In this document: positions 36,701-51,200 of the stretch, in pieces
Layout of the letters: each line of letters opens with the position of its first letter
Position numbering within the stretch: position 1 is the first letter of the stretch
Assembly (NCBI RefSeq): GCF_958295425.1
Contig: NC_081154.1
Coordinates: 10,223,766-10,287,765, forward strand
Length of the DNA: 64,000 bases
Source: Solea solea
Taxonomy: Eukaryota > Chordata > Actinopteri > Pleuronectiformes > Soleidae
Direction: 5' to 3'
Program-made: the position numbers and the translations under genes
The notes under the pieces: model-generated
What the model saw: only the letters and a program-made list of their open reading frames with translations
What the model was told of the DNA's origin: nothing
The model's database searches: none

Positions 36701-39700
36701 GACTTTTCTCTCGCTTATGTAGCGACCACTGAGATAGAAATCCTCCCTTCTTCCACCATCCGACGTTACAGCCCCAAGACAATGTTCCAAATCAATATTT
36801 TGTTATTATCCGTGTCTGTTCAACAATCTGGATGTACATGGTGCGTTCTGCCTGGTTGCCTTCCTCCACACATATATCTTTCCCGCTGGCCTTATCTGTC
36901 CATCAGCACCCAGCCCCACCCTCCACTTCCACCCTCATCCCCCCATCTACTCCCGCCCGTTCATAGCTGCTCAGAGTGGCTGCAAAAATATTTGGTCTTC
37001 TGCCTCGACGGACACACCAGCGGCGGATCAGCGGCTGCATAGTTGCTGTGACGTACTGTGGGTTTCGTGTCGTGCACACTTTTAGAACGAACTCTAGCGT
37101 CGTACACTACAAAGCAACCCACCCACATGGCAACACAGAGCCACAGTAGGTATACGAGGTACAATTGCATGATTATTTACAGCAATACTGACATTTTTGC
37201 AGTTGTCAATAACTGCAAAATACCACTTAAAGAAAATGAAAAGAAAACCATCTTCCTTGGAGGTAATAAAGTGAAGAATGTACATACTAGTGCTGCTGGT
37301 TTAAACGTCTGTGGCTGCCACCTACTTGATTTTTTTCCCTTTAGAAATTCCTCTAAAATTCCCAGAGACATTTGCAGCGATACATTTGTAATCACAGCAA
37401 TTTTGCAATCTACTCTATTTGTCCATCAGCATCAAACGCTTCCTCCACCCCGACCTCCGTTAGGTCAGTGGGCTGCCTGCTGCACCAGGTGCACTGCTAA
37501 GAAAGTGAGCAAAAAAGAGACTCAAATAGAGGAAAAACTAAAAAAAAAAGTACTTGAAATATACACAGATAAGCACACACATTAAACTAAACCTTCGCAG
37601 CTCTAATGCAGCTCCAGAGACTCCGGGACTGATTCAACACATCACAGAGAGTGATGTGCTTTGTGCGCCGCATAAAGCTACCTGTGCAGTTCGCATTTAC
37701 ATGTATGACTTATGAGCTCCTTCTTCCGGGAATGATTCAAAGCGGCTCCAGTCGCCGGTCTCATTTGGAATTCCCCGCGGATGCCGGGCCTGAAAACAGT
37801 CTTCCTAAAGGGATTGGCAGGCGTCAGCGGCTGCGGCTTATGATCTGCGGTAAATATTTAATGCCGGCTCGCTGGAGTGGTGACATCCGGGACGCGCGGC
37901 TATGAATTATGGATTCCTTTGGGGATGTGGGCATAACAGAAGCGTCCAATGTGCCAGATGAATCCCAGGTGTTGTCCCAGGACCTCTCTGAAAGGAGACA
38001 CAATTTTGAGGCTTAACTGCTTTACCTGCTGTTTAAGGAACTCTCGAGGATGAATATGCAGCACCAGCGCTTGTAATTTATAAGAGACACAACTTCACAG
38101 TGACCCAGGGGAAGCAGAATATTCGGTCTGTGATAATAACAAGGAGTGCATATGGTGATTTTGACAAGCTTTTTTTTCCTTATTGCTTTTTCCTACAGTA
38201 ACCTCACATCGGAACTCTGTCCAGGGAGCTGCAAAAACTACATCTTGACGATTATCTTACCATCATTCACAACAGTCACTGATTTCATCAGTGTTAGTCA
38301 GAGTAGGAGGATTTTTTTCTTTACCTCTTGTTAGTTGATTTAACGCACCCGCCACCGCCCCCCCCCCCCCGCTGAGTGTTCTGTCCACTCAGCTTGCAAT
38401 CAGGGTTGCTACCGTGAGGGTCACACACACACACACACACAAAAAACTTTGTTACACAACGTGTTTGGCAGATTTAACACTTTGCCGTACTCCCCAGGCT
38501 CCAGGGATCAAAGACCACACGATGGAGGAGGAAATTAAAAGTAAGCCAATTATCTAGAATTGCTTCATATGTATAGGGAGCAGCAGGGAGACGAAAGTTT
38601 GGTTTAAAAAAAAAAAAGAAGAAAAAAAAAAAAAAGGTAATGAAATTGCTCAATGTAGCTTCCTGAAGGAATTTCTTGTTTTAGAGTGTTGCTTATTCTT
38701 ATCTCACCTCGTTCTCTGCCGGAGTGCGTTTTTGGTAAATCATCTCCCCGGTGTCTTTGTGGCATCGTGAGCAGCTGTCTGATGATTACTTGTAACAGTG
38801 GCTCACCACATATGAGGCACGGTGCCGGAATTTATCAAGACACAGAAGTGAGAAATGTGGACAAATCACTTATGTATGAACATGTCTCTGTCTGGGTTTT
38901 ATGTTTATTGCTGTCTCTCTTTTTTTTCAAACACTTTCTCTTTGAGTATTCCAACCCAATTTCCTTTTCCATTATTATTCTCTAGAATGAGCGGTGGTCC
39001 ACAAGAAAGGCTGTCAGGACGGACAGCTGCTCAGGCACATTTGGCCAACTGTGCAGCTTCTTCTTTTTGCTCGCAGCAAAGATCAGTGTTCAGTCTCTCT
39101 CGCAATGACTTTCCTTTGGATTCATTCATTTATATTTACACATCTACAGTGAGTTCTAAAACGTCCGTCAGCCTCATCATGATTCACTATCGCCTTAATC
39201 GACATTGATGACGTGGATTCACGTTTGACTGAAACAGAAAAGACGGAAGATGTTTTGCTGCTTTAATATTTAATTATTACTAATGATTTACATTAGTAAA
39301 ATTAGAAATTAGATGATTCAGAGTTGATGTCTCTAATTATGCGCTCGTCGTCCCTGGACTCCGTGCTGTCACACTCAAGAGAAATCGTGTAGGAACTCGA
39401 GGAAGACGGATTAATGGGTGAGGCCATTACTGTATGATTTTTTTTCTTTTTTTTAATACTTTGCATTGGAGGATTATTACTTTAGTTTGTAGGTTTACAC
39501 ATTTGTATTTCTAAAAGCACAATAATGACCTAAAACTTTTTTTTTATTTTCCAAATCTTCAGTTTTTGATGGTCATGTATTTAATATTTAGTTCATTCAG
39601 TATACAAAATGCAGATTAGAGAAACAGACCATGTTTAAATGAACCAATTTTGTGAAAATCATACAAAACATTGCCGTCATATTTCGGCCACAGTGATTTC

Positions 39701-42584
39701 TAGAGATCCGCTTTGGCACCGATCATAGAAAACCACGCATGAGTCAAATTCTACTGGCTTTGTGAGTCTGTTTGCTCATCACATAAATCCAGCTCTCACA
39801 CACAGGGGTATTTGGGCATCTGTAGTCTCTGCCCCTCTCTGCCGGGCCATGAGGGGCCTAACCTCGCTCCACAGACCTCAGACCTCCATTACATGTAGAC
39901 AAATGGCCATGGTCGACTGATGGTCTCCCCCAGGACAGAGGGAGAGAGGTCTGAGACATCAAGCTGCTCACATGGCTGGCTAAGAAATGAGTCAAATCAC
40001 AGCCAGGAGACAGATGATGGTCGAAAGTAAGTTGGAGGGGGAAAGAAGAAGGCAGAGCGAGCAGCGGGCTGCATGCCCTATTGCTCAACAGACCTGTGAT
40101 GAAAAAGCCACAGCTCCTGGGGAACGCAGAGACGGAGAAGTGAGAGAGAGATGAGAAGAGGTGAGGGAGTGTTGCTCATGAAAACAGCCACTTGTTTTCT
40201 CACCAGGGGGATGAACTAGAGATTTGTGGCTCACTATTCAGTTTTCTGCTCCTCTGTTGCTCTTGGTTGGTCGAGTGTGCCTTAAAAGGCTTATTTTATG
40301 AAAAAAAAAAATGTGAACGCTTGCTCTTACCCATAACTACATGCTCAGTTCTCCCTTAAATAGATGCAATTCTTAATTAAAGACTTCATTCTGTGCTGTT
40401 ATGTCGGCCTCTATTTGACACCCTCCTTCCCATTTAACCTGCACATTGTTAGGCACATGACTAATGGTGGGCAGTTTGATGTGGGGAAATGCCGAGGAAG
40501 AGCTTGGCTAGTCACCGGCCCCTTGTGACTAATGGGGAATCCATAGCAGACTGACAGAACCCTCGCATCCCAGGCCGGGGCCATTAATTGATCAGTAGCT
40601 ACTGCAGATTACTCAAGGCAATTACAATGGGTGTGTGTCAGGGATGTCCTCCCACCAACTCCTCCAGGTCAGGCTCCTCCATGTTCTGTCTTAACAGACA
40701 CCTCTACAAGGTTGTTTTCAGCGGAAAGCAGATAAATCCATGTCAGAGTGTCAATGGAAAGTTTCGGAGAGAGAAAACAAGGTGGTGGGTGGTAAGTTGG
40801 GTTTCACGAGTGAAATAGCGAGAGGATATACCTACAAATCCTGGCAAATGTATTTACTGCCGCGCCTCTGATTATACACCACATTAAGTCTGCGAAAATA
40901 ACACAACAAATCACGCTGGCCAAATGGGAGCGATCCTGCCAAAAGCATTTCCCTTCAATAAGGGAAGAATGATGACTATTAGTGCTAAATAAGTTCTTTT
41001 TCTACTTGTAGTCAGCTCTACATCACAACACAACAAAGTCACCACGGAACCAGGTTGAACAGACTCATTCATGAATCCACAGCTTCATGGGTAAGCGAGA
41101 GCATGAGAGTCTTTGCCTGAACAAAGAATGACAGCTGCGGAGGCCACACAGCAAAGAGAGAGCAGTCGGATTCAGATTCCCACAGTGAGACGCTGCCTTG
41201 CCAGAAGGAGCGAGGCAGCAGGGAAGCAAAACCATTCCAGTCTTCCCCAGGTTTCTGTGGGTTTCCTTGGCACATTCAGGGTGTGGATGTTGTGTTGTGT
41301 TGTCACTTTTCTGTGCATGACTTTCCACATCTCAGACCCTGAGGGAAAAGTTCCTGCACTTCAAAACTTGACAATCCAAGTCCTGTTTAACTTTGGATGG
41401 CTCTGCAAATTAATGGAATTTCTTTTTCTCTTCTTTTTTTTTAATGACTGTCTATCTCTCAAATCAAATCATACAATTATTTTTCTTTGCTTAGATGAGC
41501 AAAGTGTGTACTCATTTTGGCAAAACTAAGGCCTTCTTTTTTTCAGACAAGGCAATTATTTTTTTTTCCCATATTACTGCTAAAAGCCTTTTTGTTATTG
41601 TAATGGATAATTAACAAGATTTTCACAAGAGTCTTTGATTTAAAGGCTTTTGCCAGCACATGCTCAGCGATAATGCCAATGCACAATATTATGGCGTCGT
41701 CCACAATGACCATCTTGGTTTATACCGTATATAGAATATTCACATTTGTACTAAAACAAACTACTGGTGCTAATGTCATTTGGTTTTCCATCATATTACA
41801 GTTGAGGGGAAAAGTCCATATTTGCACATTTCATTACAATTATCTTCTTCTTCTAATAGACATTTCACTCCAAATGACAAATGTCAACCTAATGATGTTG
41901 GTGTCGCCAAAATAAGCAGATGTCATCCTCTGAGGCTCATGACTGTCTTTCCAAAGGTCCATGTCAATCTATTCAAAAATGGGTATTCCTTAAGTCTTAT
42001 ATTTATAACGTTTCCCTTCTGTATCTTCACTCAGATGCTAACTGTGACACGAAAACAAAGATTACCCAGGTCACTGTTGCTGTAACAATTACGTGAAAAC
42101 GTGGAGAATCCGACTTCAGGAAATGACAAAGTGCTCATTTTTGTTTTCTTGTTTTTCAAGCGACCAGAAGAAAAACACAAACATGTTGCAAGGAACAGAA
42201 GTGGCTGATCAGAAATCTGGACAGAGAGTGGTGGATACTCCAGTTTCTTGTGCTCCATGTGAATAAACAGGATATTTGAAACCTTAAAGAATCTATTGAA
42301 ATGATCTGTATTTGATAATACTGTTGGAATCTGAATTTACCCATAATTTGTCTGCTCACAAGTGTCTAATTGTGATCAGATTACATGGGATGTAGCTGAT
42401 AAATATCAGACAAGAACATCTCCTCTGATGCAATATGGATAAATTACTAAAGCTATTCCCGATCACTATGACACGCAACAGCGGCCAAATTGAACTTCAT
42501 ATAGAGGAAGTGTGGATTTAATTAGCCGATAGTTTTGTTGGAGGTGATTACCACTGTTATTCTTGATCTGGATAACCCCCCCCT

Positions 42585-42615
<31 letters not shown>

Positions 42616-45459
42616 CCCTCCCAATTTACCAAGGTGTGATTAAGTAGCACACAGAGAGAAGCAGCAAGACGAACCCCTGGAGAGCTAGCAAATTAAAGTA
42701 ATGGCACCTGAGGAGGGATGTAGCAGGAGCAGAGAACAAGGTGCGGAGACGGAAAGAAAAATGAAGTAAAAAGCAGATGAAAGTCAGAGAGATAATTTAA
42801 AATGAACAAGAAAATGGTCTCCAACCCTTCATTCTTCTCCCTCCTGTCACTGCGATTCTAAATTCCAACTTAGCCCGTGCAGCACTGATTAGCAGTCTTG
42901 CAGTGACTATAACCACGATGCATAACAGCCTAGGTGATGATGTTTAGAGAGACTACACAGCTGGAGCTGACTCTGGAGAGCACTAGTCCTTGGAAAAAAA
43001 GCCTTCCTCAAAGTAACATTCGTTGTGTTCAGTGCGGATCTCTCTCTTTGGCACTTCCCCAATGTTCCCCACTAGTGAGAGTCAATGCTACTGGCACAAA
43101 CCAAATTCAATTCAATTATTTTCAATTTGAGAAAAAAAAAAAAGGAAAAAGAACAGTGCTCAGTTGCTCACTGTGACCTTGGTGGTGAGTGTGGAATTAG
43201 CATTCTTAGAGCTCGAGTGCCGGACGGGAGCACGGAAGAGGCAAAGTACATGCAGCGGATGCAGAGAGCGAAGAAGCACATATGTCTCAGTCAAAGGAAA
43301 GGCCAGTTATTTTAATAGAAAATGCTCTACCTTGACTGTTGACGCACTGTAGCCTAATAGTTGCTGAAATATTAATACGGTATTATTAATAATTGGAGCC
43401 ACTGGCTCAAGGCTACGTGAGCACAATGACATGTGCACGTGGACTGCTTAGTAAAGATAAAAAAAAATGAGTCATGTTCAGACAGTGAACGTTTCTGCTG
43501 TCTGATCGTTTTTGTGCCTGACAGTGGAAACGATGCAAAAGAAATGGAGAATTATTTCAATAATAATCTGAATAAAAACCAAACATGTCAATTAAGAGCA
43601 TGCTCTTGTTTGGTGTTTCTAAAGCTGGAGCATACAGGATCAAAACCCGAGCCGCTGCTAGTTTAGAGTGGAATTAAGAGCGAGAACTCTACTTTTACGA
43701 GGCCACCACTCCATTTATACCCTTTTTATATTTTATATGTATAAGTGAACAAAGTTGTAAAAAGAAAAACAACAATCCCATTTGAGGATGTCGGCATCTC
43801 CATGGCTCAATACCCCTATCGGGCACTGATGGTGCTGGACCAACATCACTGCCACTGGTTGGAAAATACGGATGGCAAACCTCAGAAAACACAGTATCTG
43901 ATTTCTTTTTTTGGGTCACATTGTGCCTCTACTTTAAAGGAACAGTGAAGGCAGAGTACATGCAGTAAATTGCCCAGCCAGTCAGGAGTCGAACTGGGAA
44001 TAAGAGAGCCAGGAACTGAAAATTGCTCGGGGCAAGTGTGCCCATGTGGTCTGTGCCTAGCCATTCAGCTCCCATAGTTTCTAATTTGAGACCGAAATGA
44101 AGAGCGGCATCGAGGAAGAAAACAAGAAAGAGACGGCGACAGAGATGAGCTGAGATGAAAGTGTTTGATTTAGGTCTTCTCTAGAAATACAAATGAGGAA
44201 CAAAGGGCAGGATTCCATTTTGCACCGTGCCAAAACTGCTTTGGTGTTGGCCCTTATTTGCTGAGGAGATTCAAAGTCCCTTTCACCACAAAATGTAGCC
44301 GGATGAATGGCGGACGACAAGGAGGAGGAGACACTCAAATTTAGGCATTCACACTGTCCAAGATCAAACAAACCACCGGGGATATTCACAGAGCAAGACA
44401 CAAAGCAAGTGAAGCAAAAACAAAGACTACAAGGGGAAGAAACACAATTAAAACGGGACTTACATGCGGCTGCTGGGCGGTATCTTGCGGCCATCTCTGA
44501 ACCAGGTGACTTGTGGCTGTGGGAAGCTGCGAATCCGCGGCGCCGTGACGACAGCGCCCTCCCCCTGAGAGACCGCCTGGGTGCGTTCACCTTCCTCAAA
44601 ACTGCCCATAACTATGGAAAAACAAAGAAACAGTTCCACACATGAACAGGAGAGCGGTGTGAGAGACAAACAAAGGGAAAGGGCAAACAAAAAAGTCACA
44701 GGCAAAACTTCTCCCTTGCTTTCTTTTCTGGATTTTTACACACAACTGCTTTGATGGACAGTGCCTTGTTGTTGCCATGGTTTCCATAGTACATCAAATA
44801 AGGCTGGAAGGAACCAAGATGTAATGACTCACAGAGGGACACAGACAGGACACTGAATTGATTCATTTTCATATTCTGAATCCTCCTGTGTGAATGCGTG
44901 GAGGGCAATCAGTCTTGATCAGACTCTAAATGTGTGCCTTTCTCTACATAGTAGATGGCCAGTGCTGCAGCTCGTCTCCTGCCTCATTATACATTAAAGG
45001 GTGAGCTCAGACAAAAAAACGGCACTAATGCACCCACGCTTTCTTCTGCCTATTTGTAAGTGAAATCTAAGTTAAGGCTTTTTTTTTTCATCAGTTGACC
45101 CCAACTTCAAGTGATGCTTTCGGTCCGAGCCGCACACTTCTCTGATTCAGTCGTACTGTCTGCTGCTGAATGGGGAACCATTTTAAGACAGCCGTAACAA
45201 GTAGGTGTTGTCCAGTGCTGTCGGAGAGAGAGAAAGTGCAGGCTGGTTTTGAAGAAGTGGAACTTAAATGTCTTTTTTCTTTTTCTCCCTTTAAAGCTCC
45301 TTGAGAGGCGAGGAAAGTATTTGTCTCATCAATTCAGCCGAAAACAATAAAGAAAACTATTGAAATCATTTCAATATTACATCAAACACACAATTACAGA
45401 AACAGATCGAGGGGCTTTTTGAACTATGGATGTTGGAGAATGGTGATGCATTGATGGTA

Positions 45460-45495
<36 letters not shown>

Positions 45496-48196
45496 GAGAA
45501 TAAAAAAAAAAGGTAATCTGGCTTTGCAGTGCAGCTCTGGTGCTTAGCTTAAATGAAAATTTGGGGAAGTGTGCAAATCCCCTGACTTTGATCTGCAGTT
45601 TTCGACGATGTGATGTCCTCCTTCCCTTCCCTAATCTCTAATGCCTCAGCATGTTTCTCTTTCTCCGAGGTGTGTCTCCGTAATCCTAATTGTGATGCCT
45701 CAATGGCATAGCTTCCAAAAGACATCTCCCTATCTCTTCCTTCTTATCTGTCCTTCCCTCTCTCTCGCTCTCTCTCTCTACACTCTCTATTTCATTCATT
45801 TCTTCTGCAGGTGTCCATAATTCTCCTCCTTTACTCTGCCTGTGTCAGTGCTCCTTCATGAGCAACTGATGGGGGGGGCGAGGAGATGTACGGAAATGGT
45901 AAGAGCTGGGAATCAAGAAACCCTGAATAGCAGTGGGGCGAAAGCCAAGAAACAAATAGAAAACAGTGGTCGCCAGACGACAGAACAAGTAAAGTGAGAA
46001 AGAGGAGAGTAAAGGGGGAAAAAAAACGGTGATGGAAGCTACAAGGAGACAGACTCCTGGAGAGAGAGGGATGCAGAAAGATGTAAAGGGTTGGTTTGTA
46101 CAACATTATGTTTGCCCAATACAAAAGAAATGGACCAGAGGGACTGTTCAATCCCCCATGTCTCCCTCCCAACACTTTCTCGCTCATGCCTGGTTAGCTG
46201 CATTGTTCATTCAGGTACAACGGTGTGTCACATCCACTCAAATGTAGTTTAAACAAGGGTAGTCAATGAACCTGGCATACCCAGGGACAGCAGGATAATG
46301 GGTGTAGGATCATTGTGTCTACGAGGGGGTTGGCTTTGGGGGTGGATTTCGACGTGACAAACACTCCGTCCGCCTCGACTGAGCGTTCTCAAATAGCTTG
46401 TTAACAAGATGGAGGGGGGGGGGGGGGTCGGGGGGGCTGAAGACTGGCCGCGGAAGTGTTCAGAAACGCGGCGCGTCTCATTTTCGCCAAGGAATAACAG
46501 ATGTTGTTGACAAGAGGGAGAAAATGAAACAAGCCACGGTCCTATTAAAATGAAGCAAAGTTAAAAACAACTAACAATATCAACGTAATGAGAATGCTGA
46601 GTGGAACAGCTGTCCGTGTTGATAACGCCACCGCCGAGATGCAGGTATATCTTTCACCCAGCCAGCATCTGTCCCTCCCTCGTCAGTCCTTGATACAAAG
46701 GCGACCAAAGAGTGTGGGCATAGTGTGTACTCGGCAGACACTCTTTCTCTCTTAATCTCTCTCACTGCTGCTGCTGCTGCCCATCTATTACCTATCCATT
46801 TATTCATCCATTTGGTTCATCTTTAGCTGCATCCCCTGTGGATACTTACAGGCCACCTGCACTTCTGTGCGCCTCTGTAGAAGAGCCCCGACACGGTTCC
46901 TGACGATGCAGCGGTAGAAGCCAGCGTGGGAGCGGTCCAGGGACGGGATGAGGTACCTTTAACAAACACAGATATATTAGATACAGATGGGGATCGTCTT
47001 CAATGACAATAAAGTGGTTAACTAATTAAAACTAAAAGTTTGAATGAAAAGGGACTTTGCATGCAAATACGTGAGCTGAAAAGACACAAGTGTGCTTTGT
47101 CATCGGTGCGCACGCAGTCGCGCAAACTTAAGACCATCTAATAAAGGAGCAAGGGCGCAGAGGACATTGGAGCTTAGCTGTTGTTTATTTCAGTGATAAT
47201 GATGCTCGAGAGGCTAACAGAGCTGCCACTGCAAAGCTCTCCCCCAAGCCACACACACACGTTGATGTAACAGACAACAGACAACAAACATGCCTAAAAT
47301 GTCCTCTATGCAAACATAAACACTCACACAAGCGCACATTAACAAAATCCCCCTGGGACGAAGGTGGAGGCTGTGTGTCTCCATCAGCTGACACTCTCCC
47401 CTATGACCTTGATTTTAGTGGCCAGCTGTGGGGCAGTACTACCTCCCTGCCATTTGGAGGCAGCATAACATACACTATATAGAGCTGCTGTGTGTCAAGT
47501 CGGACTGAAACCAGTGCTTTAGTGTATGTCATACTTGTGTTACACCTAACGTGGTGACAGGATGAGAGTGCAATGAATTTCTCTCATTTACTATGCTCCA
47601 ATAATGATATGATTAAAACATAACTATTCTAACAAAATGTATAATTATAGAAAATTAAAAGTAAAGTTGTGTAGTTCTATTTTAGTAAAACAAAAAAAAC
47701 AGCTAGAAACTTTTCAACAATTTCTTTCCACTCCTATGATAGGTTGTGTTAGGTCATGCATAAAAGACACAATTAATGTGTGTGATTAGAATAAATAAGT
47801 TTATTATAACCATTTATTTCTGAGAGTATAAAAAGTATACATGCCTTTCAGGAGGCCCCATTCACAAGCAGTTTGCCATAACCCCCGTTTGTGTGAATAA
47901 TTTGTGATATGCGACACAAAGAAATGCAGATGTTGTTGAGGAGAGAAAGTCAGCGGCTACAGGAGAGTGATTCAAACAGGACAAGGCCAAACAAATGAGT
48001 AGTTTCTTTCAAGAATAGTGAATCCCTAAAGGTCTTTTGTGCGACGGCGTAACAGTATAAGTCATGCAAACGCTCATTGTAGATAGATAGAACATTTACA
48101 ATGACAACACATTTCCATCTCGTCACATGTTTGAAAAGGAGTAGGCACGAGTATAAACTTATATTAACCTACCCCATTCCTATTACACACAACTCA

Positions 48197-48259
<63 letters not shown>

Positions 48260-51200
48260 TCTCAGTTCAACACGAGAATATGTCTGGCTTTAAACAGTCC
48301 GTCCTGGATTCAACTGCTGTTCTTCATCTGTATATTTATTTAAACTTTATATTTTGTATATTCTTTTAAACTAATTTATGTTTTACTCTATGTTTTATGT
48401 GTATTTACGATATACTATGTAGATGACTGCTGTCACACAAGGACACTGGGGCTGCAACTAATGATTATATTCGTAATCGATTAATCTGACGATTATTTTC
48501 TCGATTAATCGAGTAATCGTTGGGCCCATAAAATGCTGATCAGTGTTTCTCAAACTTGGAAAGGACGATGTCCTCAAATGTCTTGTTTTGTCCTATGTGC
48601 ATGTTTCTTTCATTGTTTATAATTGCCGTCCATGTGAATTCCCACCCTGCCGAGGACCTTGAACGCACCATACACGTACCGCTCGGCTCAGAGCAAACAA
48701 CGGTAGACGATCTCCGCAGTGTGTGCGTCCATAGAGCCGTGAGTTATGATGTTTTACTTATGTGTTTATCCATAAGTCTTTTTCGATGACTTAGCAGTAG
48801 TTTTGCGCCATCGGTTGTATAATGTGATGAGAAATTACCGCTAATGAGTGACGTGGTGCTAGCCGCTAAACTAGCAACAATCGGAGAGGTTTATGTTGTT
48901 GTATTGCTAATCCCTTGTTTTTGCGTACATTCAACCGCAGAAGAAGAAGGCCTATCTATTACGTCACTTCCAGGTACCTGGCCAATCACAACACAGTCCA
49001 CGTTCTGGGGGTGTGGTTTTGGTCTGAAACAGCGCGGAGGTGAGGAGATATTTTGATCGGCTCGTTTGCAGCGACTATTAGGTTTTTAACTATGAAAACA
49101 AGTTAATATATGTAAGTAGACCTCCATAACTAACATATATGTGTGATACAAGCATTCGATGTCTTAAACTGGTGTGAACGTGGCCTGGTTCAATAGTGGA
49201 TTTTGGGTCTTTGGCATCATTGACATGGACCTTGTAGAGATCACACTTCTAGGCTGCTCAGAATGTCAGGCACCTGTGTTTTAACAAAGGATAAATGCTG
49301 GGGTGGGGAATACTGCATATAGAGCAGCCATAATTATTGAAGTGGTAGCACAAACAGACTCTATAACACGTATGAATTGTATAAAAAGTAGCTGTCATGA
49401 GTTCGCCGTTAAATTATAGTCCCTAACTGAGGCCTGTCATAATAAATACTTCTTATGTTGCCACTCGTGTGTGTTTGCTATATTTGCTGTCACATCCGTC
49501 CCCATGACATGTGCTAAAGGTGGCCACACCATCACTGCAGAATGTCTCCGTGGTAACCTTCAGTGATGGTTTCTACAGTAACGTAATGTGTGCAAGTGCA
49601 AGGGGACGGAAGAAGCATACAAGAAAAGCAATTAAGGACACAGAGGAGTGTTCAACAAAGTGTTTACAGGAAACTAAAAGAGATGTAGTCACCTCACACG
49701 GGACATTTTAAAATGAACAAACCCCTCAATCTGTTGAAGTCCTTATGATTTTGATCCACACGCCTTTGAGGTTGTTGAGTGTAAAGTGTCGTCATGCAAC
49801 ACTTCTTTTTTTTTTATCATTAGTTGATGAATGAAACCTACCAAAATATCCACATTGATTTGTTCCCTTTATCCACTCAGTTCTGGCTTTGTGTTTAATT
49901 AGTCGTCAAATTTTATGCGACTGGGGGAAAGAAAGGAATAAATATAATCCCCCAGCCTTATTTCAAAGTGGACGTTTATTCACTCACTCATAGCAGCCAC
50001 CTGTTGCATCAAATATATACTTTGCAGGCGCTAAATTGCTGACAATGCATACTGTATATGACTCACTGCAGGAGCAGAAGCTGTATAGACACATTTATGC
50101 ACAAAGCCATTTCATTTTGCTTAGGGATACCACTCTTTTGTGTCACAAACGCGATTATCTACCGATACCAATATTAGTCCGATGTACAGTCATTTTAGAC
50201 CATTTATGAACACATGAAGCTGTTAACGACACATTTGTGCTGAGTCATTTCAAAGACATAATTCTCCAACTGTGTAACAAATATTGTTCTCCCAAAAAGA
50301 AGACATAAACTGCCCAAACATGACTCAGCTAAAATGCCTTTTCTGATTTGTATTTACATTTTTACAACCTGTCCACAGTGACGCATGTGAGATATAGGAT
50401 TTTTGGATTGTATCGGATTTTACACTTACCGATTCCCATCTGCTACACAAATCACATATCATAGGATTTATAATTTCTGCGAGGACAGTCTTGAAAACTA
50501 CACAACAATCGGATGGATAAATAATAGGAATGTATAACCACACAACTACCTGGTTAAATCAATGGATAATGTTAGAACATCCTGAATGAGGATTTGACAC
50601 AGATTTACAGATTGTTGGCAGTTGACAGGCACGTTTGTTACCCTCACTGTGGAAAGATAATTGCGTCCATCAGCTTCCATGTCAGCATAAAATTATATTG
50701 GCAGGGCAGATGTATTACTATTCTGACCGACCTCCTGTCCTATTTAGGAAATTAAGATTGCGACCATATCAGTCAGTAAAGCCAATTTTAAGTGGTATTA
50801 TTTTGATCTACTAAAACAGTCTCCTTTGTTTTGGAAGCAGCTGCTGAGAAATAGAAACGGTATCGTAATAATGATAAGGTGTGTTGGAACGTTTGACATA
50901 TCGATCGCGCGCGCACAAAAAAATGCACTATTAAATCTCATCAGCAGCAGTGTCAGTCGGACTCAAAGGACCAAATGAGTTTCAGCACAAAGTCTGTTGA
51001 GGCTTAATCAACTAATCAGGAGACTCTATTAATGATGTGCGACTCCTTTCATATGTTCCATCAACTCAATTAATAAGATTAAGTATATGTGTTACCCGGA
51101 GATGAAAAGAACGCGAGGTGAATAAATGATGTAGTGAGGGAACGGGGGAAAAGTCAGAAAGCTCGTCACACTGGGAGTTTGTGTCAAACATTAAAGGAGA

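Larger units (their letters stand above)
35976..44463. other. 8.5-kb intron between exons 4 and 3
   Basis: Contains the LINE 3' end near 36.1-36.4 kb, CA runs at 38422-38440 and 42585-42612, a C run near 38356, A-rich tracts near 38605-38636, and a possible SINE near 43.8-44.07 kb. Everything else (notably 36430-42580) shows no ORF, splice-flanked exon or structured repeat that I can recognise. Confidence 0.6.

Noticed and set aside
37058..37585. 175-codon open frame on the plus strand in the 8.5-kb intron
   Set aside because: No recognisable domain, low-complexity lysine end, and no splice or promoter context.
43960..44060. tRNA gene
   Set aside because: B-box-like sequence only; no cloverleaf or normal A-B spacing.
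44081..44599. 172-codon open frame overlapping exon 3
   Set aside because: Wrong frame relative to the Ig2 coding frame; it overlaps the real exon only by chance.
48556..48789. Short frame with a signal-peptide-like start at 48.6 kb
   Set aside because: It begins inside a dispersed repeat and has no continuation; wrong strand for sdk2.
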